Below, in pieces: positions 33,742 to 43,040 of a DNA stretch of 51,344 nucleotides (positions within the stretch are counted from its first letter, which is position 1; each line of letters starts with the position of its first letter). This DNA comes from Planctomycetaceae bacterium (GTDB taxonomy: Bacteria; Planctomycetota; Planctomycetia; Planctomycetales; Planctomycetaceae): NCBI GenBank assembly GCA_002726205.1, contig PBSL01000065.1:1-51344 (forward strand), in the 5' to 3' direction. A program made the position numbers and the translations under genes. The notes under the pieces were generated by a model. The model saw nothing but the letters and a program-made list of their open reading frames with translations, had not been told where the DNA came from and did not search any database.

Positions 33742-35574
33742 ATGTCCATGCCGATCAAGATCCGCTGCCGCCAGTGCAAGGAAGTTGTCAACGCGCCGGA
33801 TCGGGCGCGGGGCAAGGCCATCCGCTGCCCGAAGTGCAAGTCGCCGGTCAGGGTCCCGAAAGGAAAAAAGGGGGAGGGGACCGCCGAACAGACCCCGGCC
33901 GACGACGAGTCGTTCTTTTCGACACTGGATCTGAAAAACGCCGAGGACACCCGGGCACGACTGTGTCCCAAGTGCGCGACCGAGGTCAGCAAGGAGGATC
34001 TGACCTGCCCGACCTGCCATGTCAATCTTGACACCGGTGTCGTCAGTTCACGGATGCAGAAGCGACTGAAACGCAGGGGTCCCAACCCCACCCTGTTCTA
34101 CGGCGCTGCCTGGAAAGACTCGTGGAGGTTCATGTGGGACAACCAGCGGCTGGCACTGCAGACCTGGATGGTCACGTCGGTCATCACCGCCATGCAACTC
34201 GGCCTGATCTTCCTCACCTTCTGGATCGTGGTCACGTTCTTGCCGGGGAAACAGGGGCCCGAGCAATCAGGGGGAGACGAGGAAGGCAAGTCCGAGGTGC
34301 CACTGCTCTCGGAACTGCTCAAGGACCAGGGATACAACATCCACAATGGACTGATGGCCCTGTTGTACATGGTCGTTGCCGGTTGGGTCTGGCACCTGTG
34401 CACCAAGGTCATCCAGACCACGCTCGCCCGCAAGACGCGGGCCAAACGGGTCAGCTTCCAGTTCATTGACGCCGGGGCTATCGGCGTCAAGGCCTACGTC
34501 TGGCCGATCATCTACTCGGCCCCGGTACTGATCGTGGCACTGCCGCTGGTGATCCTGATCAACGCAGGGATCGGTGGATTCACCGATCCGGTAAAAACCC
34601 GGGCCGCGCTGACCAGCGTGCCGGCACTGATCGTCTACGGCATCATGGGCACACTGCTGCTGCTGACGGTGCCGACGATGATGGCTCACATGTCACAAAA
34701 ACACACCTTCAAGGCCTGGTCGATGCCACTGATGATGGTAACCGCGGCCAAGAACATCGTGCCGACGTTGTACCTGGGCCTGGTCTCGCTGGTGATGTTG
34801 ATCCTGCCGATTGCCATGATCGGCGCCGGCTTCGCGATCACCGAATTCGTGCTCAAACAACGCGGGCTGTTCAGGGAACCGCAGTTCATTGCCTGGTGGG
34901 AATTGCGGCACTTCGAGGGAGTCTCGAGCGGATCGCTTTCCACGATCGCTTTTCCGTGGAAGACCATCGGAGCGTACTTCGGCACAGTCGTCATCGCCGG
35001 TTTGTTTGCCTCTTACGCACTGGTCTTCATCAGCAGAGCGATCGGGTTGTTCGTCTACTACTTCCAGCAGCGTCTCGACCTGGTCGTCCGGACCCTGCCG
35101 GGCCAACTGGCCGGGTTCTGGACCCGCACAGCGGCGTTTCTGGTCGACTCTTTCATCATCGGACTCATCGGCTGGATCTTCGAACCCGTTGAACTCTGGA
35201 AACTCAACGAAAAAGGCAAACTGGCCTCGGTGCTGATTGCCGGCCTGATCGTGTTCCTCTGCTCCCAGTACGGGATCGGTACCGGCCTGATGTATGGTTA
35301 CGTCTGCCTGCTGCCGTTGTGCGGGTTCGTGTACTTTACCCGCAGCGAGAGTACCAAGGAGCAGGCGACGCTGGGCAAGGAAGCCGTCGGCATCATGGTT
35401 TCCGGCCCCGAAGGCCAACGACTCACCTTCGCCCAGGCCGGCAAGAGATCCGTCCTGAAGATTCTCCTGTTCCCGGGCTGGATCATGGCCGGCCTGACCC
35501 CCCAGAAACAGGCGGCCCACGATATCGCCGCCAAGACGCTGGTCGTCTTCCGCGGGGACCTCGATCGCGATTGA
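33742..35574 (+). CDS. Zinc-ribbon and RDD-domain polytopic membrane protein
   Basis: 610 residues. Two N-terminal cysteine ribbons (CRQC...CPKC at about 9-28; CPKC...CPTC at about 74-91) are separated by a Lys-rich linker. The middle has several transmembrane helices (about 137-160, 200-222, 255-276, 293-313, 337-365, 407-428). The C-terminal RDD domain starts at FWTRTAAFLVDSFIIG and continues through STKEQATLGK, LTFAQAGKRSVLK and FPGWIMAGL. RDD proteins have been linked to transport or ion homeostasis. The fusion to cytosolic ribbons suggests a regulatory or scaffold head; function is unknown. Confidence 0.75.
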   Translation: MSMPIKIRCRQCKEVVNAPDRARGKAIRCPKCKSPVRVPKGKKGEGTAEQTPADDESFFSTLDLKNAEDTRARLCPKCATEVSKEDLTCPTCHVNLDTGVVSSRMQKRLKRRGPNPTLFYGAAWKDSWRFMWDNQRLALQTWMVTSVITAMQLGLIFLTFWIVVTFLPGKQGPEQSGGDEEGKSEVPLLSELLKDQGYNIHNGLMALLYMVVAGWVWHLCTKVIQTTLARKTRAKRVSFQFIDAGAIGVKAYVWPIIYSAPVLIVALPLVILINAGIGGFTDPVKTRAALTSVPALIVYGIMGTLLLLTVPTMMAHMSQKHTFKAWSMPLMMVTAAKNIVPTLYLGLVSLVMLILPIAMIGAGFAITEFVLKQRGLFREPQFIAWWELRHFEGVSSGSLSTIAFPWKTIGAYFGTVVIAGLFASYALVFISRAIGLFVYYFQQRLDLVVRTLPGQLAGFWTRTAAFLVDSFIIGLIGWIFEPVELWKLNEKGKLASVLIAGLIVFLCSQYGIGTGLMYGYVCLLPLCGFVYFTRSESTKEQATLGKEAVGIMVSGPEGQRLTFAQAGKRSVLKILLFPGWIMAGLTPQKQAAHDIAAKTLVVFRGDLDRD

Positions 35575-35622
35575 GAGACATCGGTTCGCCTCTCAAGGCG
35601 TCTCGCCGCGACAGTCCCACCG

Positions 35623-35650
35623 TTGACACCTCCCCACCCCAATCTACAAT
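35623..35650 (+). promoter_or_regulatory. Strong sigma-70-type promoter for tatC
   Basis: TTGACA (35623-35628), a 16-nt spacer and TACAAT (35645-35650) predict a start near 35657. The leader would be about 190 nt, containing a GGCCGC/GCGGCC hairpin at 35774-35792 and only negligible upstream frames. Confidence 0.65.
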
Positions 35651-35849
35651 TGACTGTTCAGCCGCTCGAATGGCCTGACGCCGCGACGTCGGGCAAACCG
35701 CGTGGCACTCGAATAACCCGCCAGGACGGCAAGAGTCGTTCGCCTGCCGGGTCCCGTCCTGCGGGTGTCACCGGGCCGCGTCGGTTGCGGCCGGGTTCTT
35801 CTCCCCGCCCCCGCTTTTTCCCCGCCTGCACCCGACCAATGTCTGCCCC

Positions 35850-37676
35850 ATGGTCACAAAGAACTCCAAGGACCTCTTTGACGAAAGCACGATGAGCTTC
35901 GGGGACCACCTCGAAGTTCTCCGCGTCCACCTCTTCAAGGCGATCATCGGCCTGGCCGTCGGCGTGGCGTTGACGCTGGTCCTGGGAGACAAGCTGGTGG
36001 CGGTCATCCGCAGCCCGATCGACGACGCGCTGCGGGCCCGTGGAATCCAGACCCAGGATGACCTGGGCGGCTTCAACCTCTGGGACCACTTCAAGGCCAC
36101 CGTCACCGGCGTCCCGATCTACGATGGCAGTTCCCAGATCACCGACGAGGGCGTCAAGGCGTTGCAGAAACTCGAGCGGCTCCGCCAACTCGACCTCAGC
36201 GGCACAGCCGTCACCTCTGCCGGCCTGAAATCGCTGGCCGCGAACCAACCGGAGCTGACAATCGAACGTGACGCGTTGGCCGTTGCCAGGCTGACTGACC
36301 TCGCCGAACTGGGTGCCCGCTGCCAACTCAACTCTCAGCACGAACCCGACTCGCTGGCATTCTCGGGACCGGAATTCACCGACGAGCATCTGTCAAGACT
36401 CGCGGAATTCAAGAAGCTCAGGATGCTGGACCTGCGAAACTCCAGTATCACCGATGCCGGGCTCGCCGCGCTGGTCCCCCTCACCAACCTCCAACTGCTC
36501 AACCTCGCTGGCACCAAGATCACCAACACCGGGCTCGAAACGCTCGCCCGGCTCAAGACGCTGAAGACCCTGTTGATTTCCAGCCCCGAGATCGACGACG
36601 GCGCGATGGCCTCCATCACCAGTCACTCCGGACTCGAGGAACTCAACCTCGTCGGAACCCGCATCAGCGACGACGGGCTCGATCAGCTCGATCAGCTCAA
36701 GCAGTTGAGGTCGCTCTCCCTGTCAGGAAACGACATCACCGACAAGGGGCTGGCCAACCTGGTCAGGAAGTCACCGCAACTGACCCGGCTCGATCTGGCC
36801 GGAACCCGGGTCAGCGACGCTGGCATCAGCCAACTCGCCGGGTTGCAGCACCTGGAAATCCTCAACCTGACCCGTGACACGAACGCCACCGGCCTGGGCG
36901 GTAGCGAGACCTTCGCGTCGATCAGTGAGCAGGCAAGCCTGGTGGTCCGCGTCCGTCCCTCGCAACTGGCCAACGTTGTGCAGCGGGCCTATCCCGATCA
37001 AATGGCACGTCTGCAGCATGATCCCGACGAACGTCGTGTTCCCCTGCAACTGGCTGCCGGTGAGTTTGCCGTGTTCAGGGAAACCGCCGATCGCATGGAC
37101 AAGCCGATCACGCTGAACGTCCAGGAAGCGTTCATGACCTACCTGAAAGTCGCCCTGGTCGGCGGGATCGTTTTTGCCAGCCCCTGGATCTTCTACCAGG
37201 TCTGGCTGTTCGTGGCTGCCGGGCTGTATCCGCACGAGCAGAAGTACGTCTACATCTTTCTGCCCTGTTCGCTGGTGCTGTTCATGGGGGGGGCGCTGTT
37301 CTGCTTCTTCCTGGTCTTTCCCTTCATCCTGCACTTCCTGCTCGGTTTCAACGACTGGCTGGAAGTCACACCCCAGATCCGGCTCTCCGAGTGGATCTCG
37401 TTCGCCGTCATGCTGCCGCTGCTGTTCGGGGTCAGTTTCCAGCTTCCCCTGGTGATGCTGTTCCTGGAAAGACTGTCGATCTTCGATGCGACCGCCTACC
37501 GCGAAAAACGCCGCGTGGCCACCCTGGTCATCGCGATCATCTCGATGTTGCTCACCCCCGCCGATCCGGCGAGCATGCTGATGATGATGATGCCACTGAT
37601 CCTGCTCTACGAACTGGGGATCTGGCTTTGTCGTTACATGGCCAGTCGCAACCCCTTCCAACCGGAAACGATCTGA
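35850..37676 (+). CDS. tatC: TatC translocase subunit with leucine-rich-repeat insertion in the first periplasmic loop
   Basis: 608 residues, against about 250 for a usual TatC. Residues 13-50 are the classical N-terminus and TM1 (TMSFGDHLEVLRVHL). TatC resumes at 421-608 (LNVQEAFMTYLKVAL, FASPWIFYQVWLFVAAGLY, PHE, FVFPFILHFLLGF, LSEWISFAVM, GVSFQLPLVMLFL, LLTPADPASM), covering TM2-TM6. In between lies a region with about eight leucine-rich repeats of 24 residues (97-347; LxxLxLxGTxITDxGL pattern), then about 70 residues that look like an enlarged P1 loop. TatC binds twin-arginine signal peptides and drives folded-protein export. The extra domain should face the periplasm. The frame is intact with no stop or shift. 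tatA is not in the window. Confidence 0.93.
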   Translation: MVTKNSKDLFDESTMSFGDHLEVLRVHLFKAIIGLAVGVALTLVLGDKLVAVIRSPIDDALRARGIQTQDDLGGFNLWDHFKATVTGVPIYDGSSQITDEGVKALQKLERLRQLDLSGTAVTSAGLKSLAANQPELTIERDALAVARLTDLAELGARCQLNSQHEPDSLAFSGPEFTDEHLSRLAEFKKLRMLDLRNSSITDAGLAALVPLTNLQLLNLAGTKITNTGLETLARLKTLKTLLISSPEIDDGAMASITSHSGLEELNLVGTRISDDGLDQLDQLKQLRSLSLSGNDITDKGLANLVRKSPQLTRLDLAGTRVSDAGISQLAGLQHLEILNLTRDTNATGLGGSETFASISEQASLVVRVRPSQLANVVQRAYPDQMARLQHDPDERRVPLQLAAGEFAVFRETADRMDKPITLNVQEAFMTYLKVALVGGIVFASPWIFYQVWLFVAAGLYPHEQKYVYIFLPCSLVLFMGGALFCFFLVFPFILHFLLGFNDWLEVTPQIRLSEWISFAVMLPLLFGVSFQLPLVMLFLERLSIFDATAYREKRRVATLVIAIISMLLTPADPASMLMMMMPLILLYELGIWLCRYMASRNPFQPETI

Positions 37677-37787
37677 CGACCATCACGGCTTCACGGCTGT
37701 TCACCTGGGAACTCGTCCTGGGCCCGTTGCTGGTTGTGTCTCGCAACTCCTCAATCCAACCGACTCCTCGCCTGGCAAGTGAACCGC

Positions 37788-38864
37788 ATGGTACATCCCA
37801 CGCTTGGCTGGTCCGGCGATGCGGCCAGCGGCCACCTGGTACTGCTCGACCAGACACGCTTGCCGCTTGAGATCCACGAACTTTGCTGTCGTCGGCTCGA
37901 GGATGTGGTCGAGGCGATTTGTTCCTTGAGCGTGCGGGGGGCACCGGCGATCGGAGTGGCCGCCGCCTACGGGGTCGTCGTTGGTTTGCAGCCGGCAAGA
38001 AGTTCTTCACGAGAGGACTTTCTGGGCCGGCTCGAGGAAGTGGTGGCCACGCTGGCCGCCAGCCGTCCCACCGCGGTCAACCTCGCCTGGGCCCTCACCC
38101 GACTCAGCCAGGTTGCCCACGCCGACCAGGCACTCGATACCACCGACCTGCATGACCGGTTGCTCGAGGAAGCCCGGCGGGTGCAGTCCGAGGACGAAGC
38201 GACCTGCACCGCGATCGGCCAGGCCGGTATCGAATTCGTTCCCGAGGGCGGGGGAGTCCTGACACACTGCAATGCCGGAGGCCTGGCCACCGCCGGATCG
38301 GGAACGGCACTGGCGGTGCTGTTTGCCGCGGCCGACCAGGGGCGAAAATTCGAGGTCTACGCCGACGAAACCCGGCCACTGCTGCAGGGCGCCCGGTTGA
38401 CCACCTGGGAACTGCTCAATCATGGCATCCCCACCGTCCTGATCTGCGACTCGATGGCCGCCTGGGCAATGCAACAAGGCCGCATCCAGGCGGTGATCAC
38501 AGGTGCCGATCGGATCGCCGCCAACGGTGACGCGGCCAACAAGATCGGCACCTACGCCCTCGCGGTCCTCGCCCGAAAACACGAGATCCCCTTCTACATC
38601 GCAGCCCCCCGCAGCACGTTTGACTTCGCACTGCCCTCCGGGAAAGACATCCCGATCGAGGAACGTGGAGCCGACGAGATCACCCATGGTTTCGGACGGC
38701 AAACAGCCCCCGACGGTGTCGGCACCTGGAATCCCGCTTTCGATGTCACACCGGCCGATCACATCACGGCCTTGATCACCGAACGGGGAGCGATCGCACC
38801 GGTGACACGTGAACGGATCGCCGAGGCACTCGAACCCAATGGAGCCGGGTCATGCCGGGCCTGA
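37788..38864 (+). CDS. mtnA: Methylthioribose-1-phosphate isomerase
   Basis: 358 residues of the MtnA/eIF2B family. RGAPAIGVAAAYG is the substrate-binding loop; the catalytic Cys lies in THCNAGGLATAG; the general-acid Asp lies in TGADRIAANGD, with NKIGTYALAVLA behind it. It isomerises 5-methylthioribose-1-phosphate in methionine salvage. The start ATG 37788 gives the usual N-terminus (HPTLGW). Its last 13 nt overlap the next gene. It begins 111 nt after tatC. No other mtn genes are present. Confidence 0.93.
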   Translation: MVHPTLGWSGDAASGHLVLLDQTRLPLEIHELCCRRLEDVVEAICSLSVRGAPAIGVAAAYGVVVGLQPARSSSREDFLGRLEEVVATLAASRPTAVNLAWALTRLSQVAHADQALDTTDLHDRLLEEARRVQSEDEATCTAIGQAGIEFVPEGGGVLTHCNAGGLATAGSGTALAVLFAAADQGRKFEVYADETRPLLQGARLTTWELLNHGIPTVLICDSMAAWAMQQGRIQAVITGADRIAANGDAANKIGTYALAVLARKHEIPFYIAAPRSTFDFALPSGKDIPIEERGADEITHGFGRQTAPDGVGTWNPAFDVTPADHITALITERGAIAPVTRERIAEALEPNGAGSCRA

Positions 38865-40084
38865 ACGTCCTGGTACTCGGTGATTCACCACGGGCCACCG
38901 AGCTGCTCACCCGGATCGATGCCGACGAACGGGCCAACCGACACACCGCCACGTCCAGCAACGTGCCCGACCTGCCCGACCTGGTCGTACTGGCCGGCTC
39001 AAACGAGTCGGACCTGGCAATCGCCCTGCACCTGCTGGAGAGCGGTCGCCCACTGATCCTGATCGCCGGTTCCCACCTGACCTCGGCCATCGTCCATCGG
39101 CTGGGATTGATCTCGGAAGAAACCGGCATTCCCGTTCGCTGCTGGTTTCCCACCGTCGCCCGACTGGACAACCGCCAACTTCCCGAAAAACAAGCGTTGA
39201 GACTGGATCGAGCAGCCAACGGGTCCCTGAAAGACCTGCTGTTCGATGACCTCGCCCTGCTCTGTCACCTCGCCGGACGCTTCGACCAGGTAACCGCCAC
39301 ACTTGGTCCAACCGCCACCGTCACACTCGGCACCGCCGACAACCGAACCGCCACCTGGACACTGCGGCCCACCACCGGGGCCGAAACAGCCACGCTGCTG
39401 GTCGATGAGCAATCGATCGATCTCGGCGAACCGGCATCCCGGGATTCAGGCAACGACTGGGAAACGGTGGTCTCCGGCGACGGGCATATGCCGTTCGAGA
39501 GCCTCGTCGATCTCGTCGAGACCTTCGAGGCGATCGAGGATTCGGCACGAAGGCGGCGGACAATCGACCTTCATCACGAGCCGACATCCGAGCGAACAGT
39601 CTTCAAGAGCCAGATGACGACCGTCGGTTGCCTGTTGCTGCTGCTGACGCTGCTTGGACTCATGGCACTGCTGGGGCTGGGTGCGATCCTGGATCCGACA
39701 TCCACGCGAGCCGGACGGGCCGCCCGTGTCGGCTTCCTGGTCGCCGAGGCCGCATTCCGGCCGGGCACCCCGGACCTGACTGACTCCGGCAGGGACCAGC
39801 TGGAACAGGTCGCGGGCCGATTCGAGCACGTGCACGCCCCGGTCGTGGTCGCCGCAACCGGAAACACCGCGTTGGACGGAAAACGCCTGGCCACGATTCA
39901 AGACGGCCTGTCCGCGCGGGGACACGCCGACACCTCGACCCGTGTCGTCACCGACACCGCCCCACAACGCTGGAAGCACAACGTGCTGCGGGTCGCCCGC
40001 ATTGCCTGGCTGGCACCACTTGTGCTCTTCCTGCTGCTGCAGGCATTGATCCTGGCGACACGCAAGACCGCCAACCGGTCCTGA
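38852..40084 (+). CDS. Membrane protein of unknown function with possible Rossmann-like N-terminus
   Basis: 410 residues, overlapping mtnA by 13 nt. Residues 5-75 alternate beta-strand and helix (VLVLGDSP, DLVVLAGS, RPLILIAGS), like a Rossmann or Gfo/Idh-type NAD domain but without a clean GxGxxG. A basic patch RRRRTIDLHHE (233-243) precedes a transmembrane helix at about 257-282. A small external domain of about 95 residues follows, and a second helix is at about 386-404. I recall similar oxidoreductase-like proteins with a C-terminal membrane module in planctomycetes, but no function is established. Confidence 0.68.
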   Translation: MPGLNVLVLGDSPRATELLTRIDADERANRHTATSSNVPDLPDLVVLAGSNESDLAIALHLLESGRPLILIAGSHLTSAIVHRLGLISEETGIPVRCWFPTVARLDNRQLPEKQALRLDRAANGSLKDLLFDDLALLCHLAGRFDQVTATLGPTATVTLGTADNRTATWTLRPTTGAETATLLVDEQSIDLGEPASRDSGNDWETVVSGDGHMPFESLVDLVETFEAIEDSARRRRTIDLHHEPTSERTVFKSQMTTVGCLLLLLTLLGLMALLGLGAILDPTSTRAGRAARVGFLVAEAAFRPGTPDLTDSGRDQLEQVAGRFEHVHAPVVVAATGNTALDGKRLATIQDGLSARGHADTSTRVVTDTAPQRWKHNVLRVARIAWLAPLVLFLLLQALILATRKTANRS

Positions 40085-40126
40085 ATCAGGACCTCCTGAA
40101 ACCGGTTACGGCACCCCATTTGGATC

Positions 40127-40156
40127 TCGACACCATCGCGGCGCCTGGTCTATAAA
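40127..40156 (+). promoter_or_regulatory. Candidate promoter for the TPR lipoprotein
   Basis: TCGACA (40127-40132), an 18-nt spacer and TATAAA (40151-40156) predict a start near 40163 and a leader of about 100 nt. The leader contains a 10-nt direct repeat AGACCCTCGC at 40197-40206 and 40220-40229. Confidence 0.5.
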
Positions 40157-40262
40157 CCTGCCGTTGGAACGCCGGTTCACTCCAGCGGCGAAGGGTAGAC
40201 CCTCGCAGGACTCCCTGTGAGACCCTCGCCGGTGCCGGCACGTCCTTCACCGGGGAATTGTG

Positions 40263-41585
40263 ATGAATCGAGCCGCATGTTTCACAGGAAGCCTGGCTCT
40301 GTTGCTGGCCCTCTCTGGCTGCCAATCCTCAATCTTCAAGCCCAATCTCGGATCTCATTTCCGGTTGCCGCACTGGGCCGGAGGAAGCAAGCCGATTCCG
40401 GATCTTCCCGATTCTCTCGATCAACCCGCGGCCACCGACGGTGTCGTCCGTGCCACCGAACCAACCGCAGCCGGACCTGAAGACCTGGCCACCATCCTCG
40501 GCACCGCACACCAGACGTTTCGCAACGGCCGATTGACCGACGCCGCCCAGCACTACCAGGCCGTACTCAAACTTGACCCCGATCACTCGGTCGCTCACCA
40601 TCGCCTGGCCATCATCGCCGATCGCCAACAGGACTACACCCAGGCCGATCGCCATTACCAGTCGGCCACCAAGTCCTCACCCCAGGACACCGATCTGCTC
40701 AGCGATTTCGCCTACTCGAAGCTGCTGCGTGGTGACCTCGACGCCAGCAAGAGACTGCTGCGGCAGGCGTTGGCCATCGATCCGACTCACTCTTACTCGC
40801 TCAAGAACCTCGGATGGATCCAGGCTCGCGAGGGTCACTACGATGCCGCCCTGGAAACTTTCCGCAAGGCCGGCTCCGAAGCCGAGGCACAAGAGAATAT
40901 CTCCCGCCTCTTCCCTCAAGGCCGGCCCTCCACGACAAAGGCCAATGACCCCAACCTCACACCGTCAAGAACCCTGCCCAACCCCCTTTCGATCACCGAC
41001 CCGATCAGTGGCGATCCCGGCCACCAGACCCTCCCGGAACCAACAATCCCCCTGGTCCCCTCGGCTGACCCTCCTCCCAGCCTCACTGACACCGCAGCTG
41101 ATCCGGTCGTCGTTCCTGCCGGGGCCAAGGAGCCGATAGTGCCGGCCAACGAATTCGCGTCCCAACCTCGGCCATCAGCAACAACGGTTGACCTGCCCTC
41201 GCAGCCATTCCCCGCGGCCGGGCCAATTCCCACCACGCCGGGAGCAACCACCGACGGTGTCATACCGACTCGTTCCACCAACGGAACTTCCCGGATGGAC
41301 CCCGAGTTTTCTCGCAGCGCGGCACGACTGGGACTCTCGATCGGTCCCGGCTCACTACTGCCTTACTCGTCCACCGCACCGGCAACCGGCAACAGCTTGA
41401 TCGACGCCGACAAAACGACACCGGTTGCCCCCCCGTCGAAGCTGATTCCGGCTCCGGCAGCAACCAACGCCGATCCACTCTCGAGCTTCGAGACCGAGTT
41501 GCAGGACGATCCGGCCAGTGAACGAGAAGCCGTGCGGGAGCGACTGAGTCCATCACCTGGCCCGACAGTACCGACTATTCCCTAG
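40263..41585 (+). CDS. TPR-repeat lipoprotein
   Basis: 440 residues. A lipoprotein signal with lipobox LALSGC (Cys at about 20) is followed by a linker and then about four tetratricopeptide units between roughly residues 85 and 210 (AAQHYQAVLKLDPDHSVAH, ADRHYQSATKSSPQD, SKRLLRQALAIDPTHSYS, ALETFRKAG). The remaining half is Pro/Thr/Ala-rich and disordered-looking. TPRs mediate protein contacts, and an outer-membrane or envelope scaffold is likely. GTG directly precedes the chosen ATG. It is convergent with dnaA, 27 nt apart. Confidence 0.82.
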   Translation: MNRAACFTGSLALLLALSGCQSSIFKPNLGSHFRLPHWAGGSKPIPDLPDSLDQPAATDGVVRATEPTAAGPEDLATILGTAHQTFRNGRLTDAAQHYQAVLKLDPDHSVAHHRLAIIADRQQDYTQADRHYQSATKSSPQDTDLLSDFAYSKLLRGDLDASKRLLRQALAIDPTHSYSLKNLGWIQAREGHYDAALETFRKAGSEAEAQENISRLFPQGRPSTTKANDPNLTPSRTLPNPLSITDPISGDPGHQTLPEPTIPLVPSADPPPSLTDTAADPVVVPAGAKEPIVPANEFASQPRPSATTVDLPSQPFPAAGPIPTTPGATTDGVIPTRSTNGTSRMDPEFSRSAARLGLSIGPGSLLPYSSTAPATGNSLIDADKTTPVAPPSKLIPAPAATNADPLSSFETELQDDPASEREAVRERLSPSPGPTVPTIP

Positions 41586-41612
41586 TCGCCCGGTCGATCG
41601 TGGTCCAACGGG

Positions 41613-43040
41613 TCAGCCGGCCAGCAGTTGCTGCTCGATCGACTCGACCACCTCGCGCACTGTCCAGGAATCGGAACTGACCGCCATCGCACTGTCGGTC
41701 TCCAGCCAGCCGCGGACCTTTGACACGGCCGACATCACCGTGCTGTGGTTCCGCCCGCCGAAGAACTCACCGATCTCACTGAAAGCGGCCTGGGTGTGCT
41801 TGCGGGCAAGGAACATCGCGAGCATCCGCGGCTGCGCAAGGCTCCTGGTTCGCCGTGACGACTTCAGTTCGTCGGCACGCAGGCCAAACAGCGAACAAAC
41901 GGCCTTCTCGACATCGGTCAGACCGACAATGCGGATGCAATCCCTCTCCAACTCGGAGAGGACCTTGCGGGTGATCGGACCGGTGATCCGTCGATGGCCC
42001 GAGGCGATCGACCAGTTCTGCAGGCAGTGCATTGCACCTTTGAGTTCGCGAACGCTGTGCGGGAACCGCCGGGCGACGGTCGCCAGGGACTCGGGCGTGA
42101 AGACAACGGTCATCTTCTCGGCCATGCGACGGACAATTTCACGCCGCGAGGCCAGTTCGGGTGGCTCGATCCGACACACCAGTCCCGAGATGAAGCGGGA
42201 CGTGAGTTCCTCGCTGACCTTCGACAGCAATCGTGGGTGTTGATTGCCGGTCAGCACAACCTGTCGACCGTGCGATTCCAGTTGCTTGATCGTGTGCAGG
42301 AACTCCTCCTGGACCACCTTCTTGGCGTCCAGAAAGTCGACATCATCAACCAGCAGGACGTCGATGCTCCGGAATCTCTGCCGAAAACTCGGGGTGGTGT
42401 GCTCCCGCAACGCCGCGGTGAAGTAGTTGGTGAACGTCTCGGCCGTCAGATAATTCACCTGCAACGACGGGTACAGCTTCCGGAAACGGCGGTAGATTCC
42501 CTCCAGCAGGTGCGTCTTACCGACACCGACACCGCCGTGGATGTAGAGCGTGTTGATTGTCGAGGCGGGAGCGTCGCAGATCTGGCTGGCGGCGGTCAGT
42601 GCCAGGCGGTTACTGTCTCCGACGACAAAATCCTGCAGATCGGCGAAACGGCGCCCGGCACGCGCTGTCGACCCCGCCGCGGCCCGGTCACGAGCCTGCG
42701 ACGATCCAGCGGGGGACGCTGGCGAACCCTTGACCGTCTCGAGCATCACCCGCGAATCGACATCCAACCGCACGCGTGCCGACGGTCCCAGGACACTGGA
42801 GGCCGATTCCTGCAACGCTTTGCGGAATTTCCGTTGCATCCAGTTGACGACGAACGGACTTCCCACGCCGAATCGAACATCGCCACCATCCACATCGACG
42901 GTGCACCGGCCAAGAAACCAGTTGTCGAAGTTCTTCTTCCCGATCAACTCGGTCAATCGTCCGAGAATCTGCCCGACAATCGCCGATTCGGCCACAGCCG
43001 TCTCGTCGTGCCGTTTGGTTGTTGATGATTCGGGCTGCAT
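41613..43040 (-). CDS. dnaA: Chromosomal replication initiator DnaA
   Basis: 475 residues. Domain I covers about 15-85, a short linker follows, and the AAA+ domain holds Walker A GGVGVGKTHL (169-178) and Walker B VLLVDDVDFL (about 228-237). Domain IV ends with RKHTQAAFSEIGEFFGGRNHSTV, the DnaA signature helix-turn-helix. It unwinds oriC and controls initiation. ATG 43040 is preceded by a G-rich GGGGGG about 6-12 nt upstream. A promoter lies at 43277-43304, giving a leader of about 230 nt. dnaN, gyrB or rpmH are not adjacent; I saw no run of TTATCCACA-like boxes in the flanking 400 nt. Confidence 0.95.
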   Translation of the reverse strand: MQPESSTTKRHDETAVAESAIVGQILGRLTELIGKKNFDNWFLGRCTVDVDGGDVRFGVGSPFVVNWMQRKFRKALQESASSVLGPSARVRLDVDSRVMLETVKGSPASPAGSSQARDRAAAGSTARAGRRFADLQDFVVGDSNRLALTAASQICDAPASTINTLYIHGGVGVGKTHLLEGIYRRFRKLYPSLQVNYLTAETFTNYFTAALREHTTPSFRQRFRSIDVLLVDDVDFLDAKKVVQEEFLHTIKQLESHGRQVVLTGNQHPRLLSKVSEELTSRFISGLVCRIEPPELASRREIVRRMAEKMTVVFTPESLATVARRFPHSVRELKGAMHCLQNWSIASGHRRITGPITRKVLSELERDCIRIVGLTDVEKAVCSLFGLRADELKSSRRTRSLAQPRMLAMFLARKHTQAAFSEIGEFFGGRNHSTVMSAVSKVRGWLETDSAMAVSSDSWTVREVVESIEQQLLAG

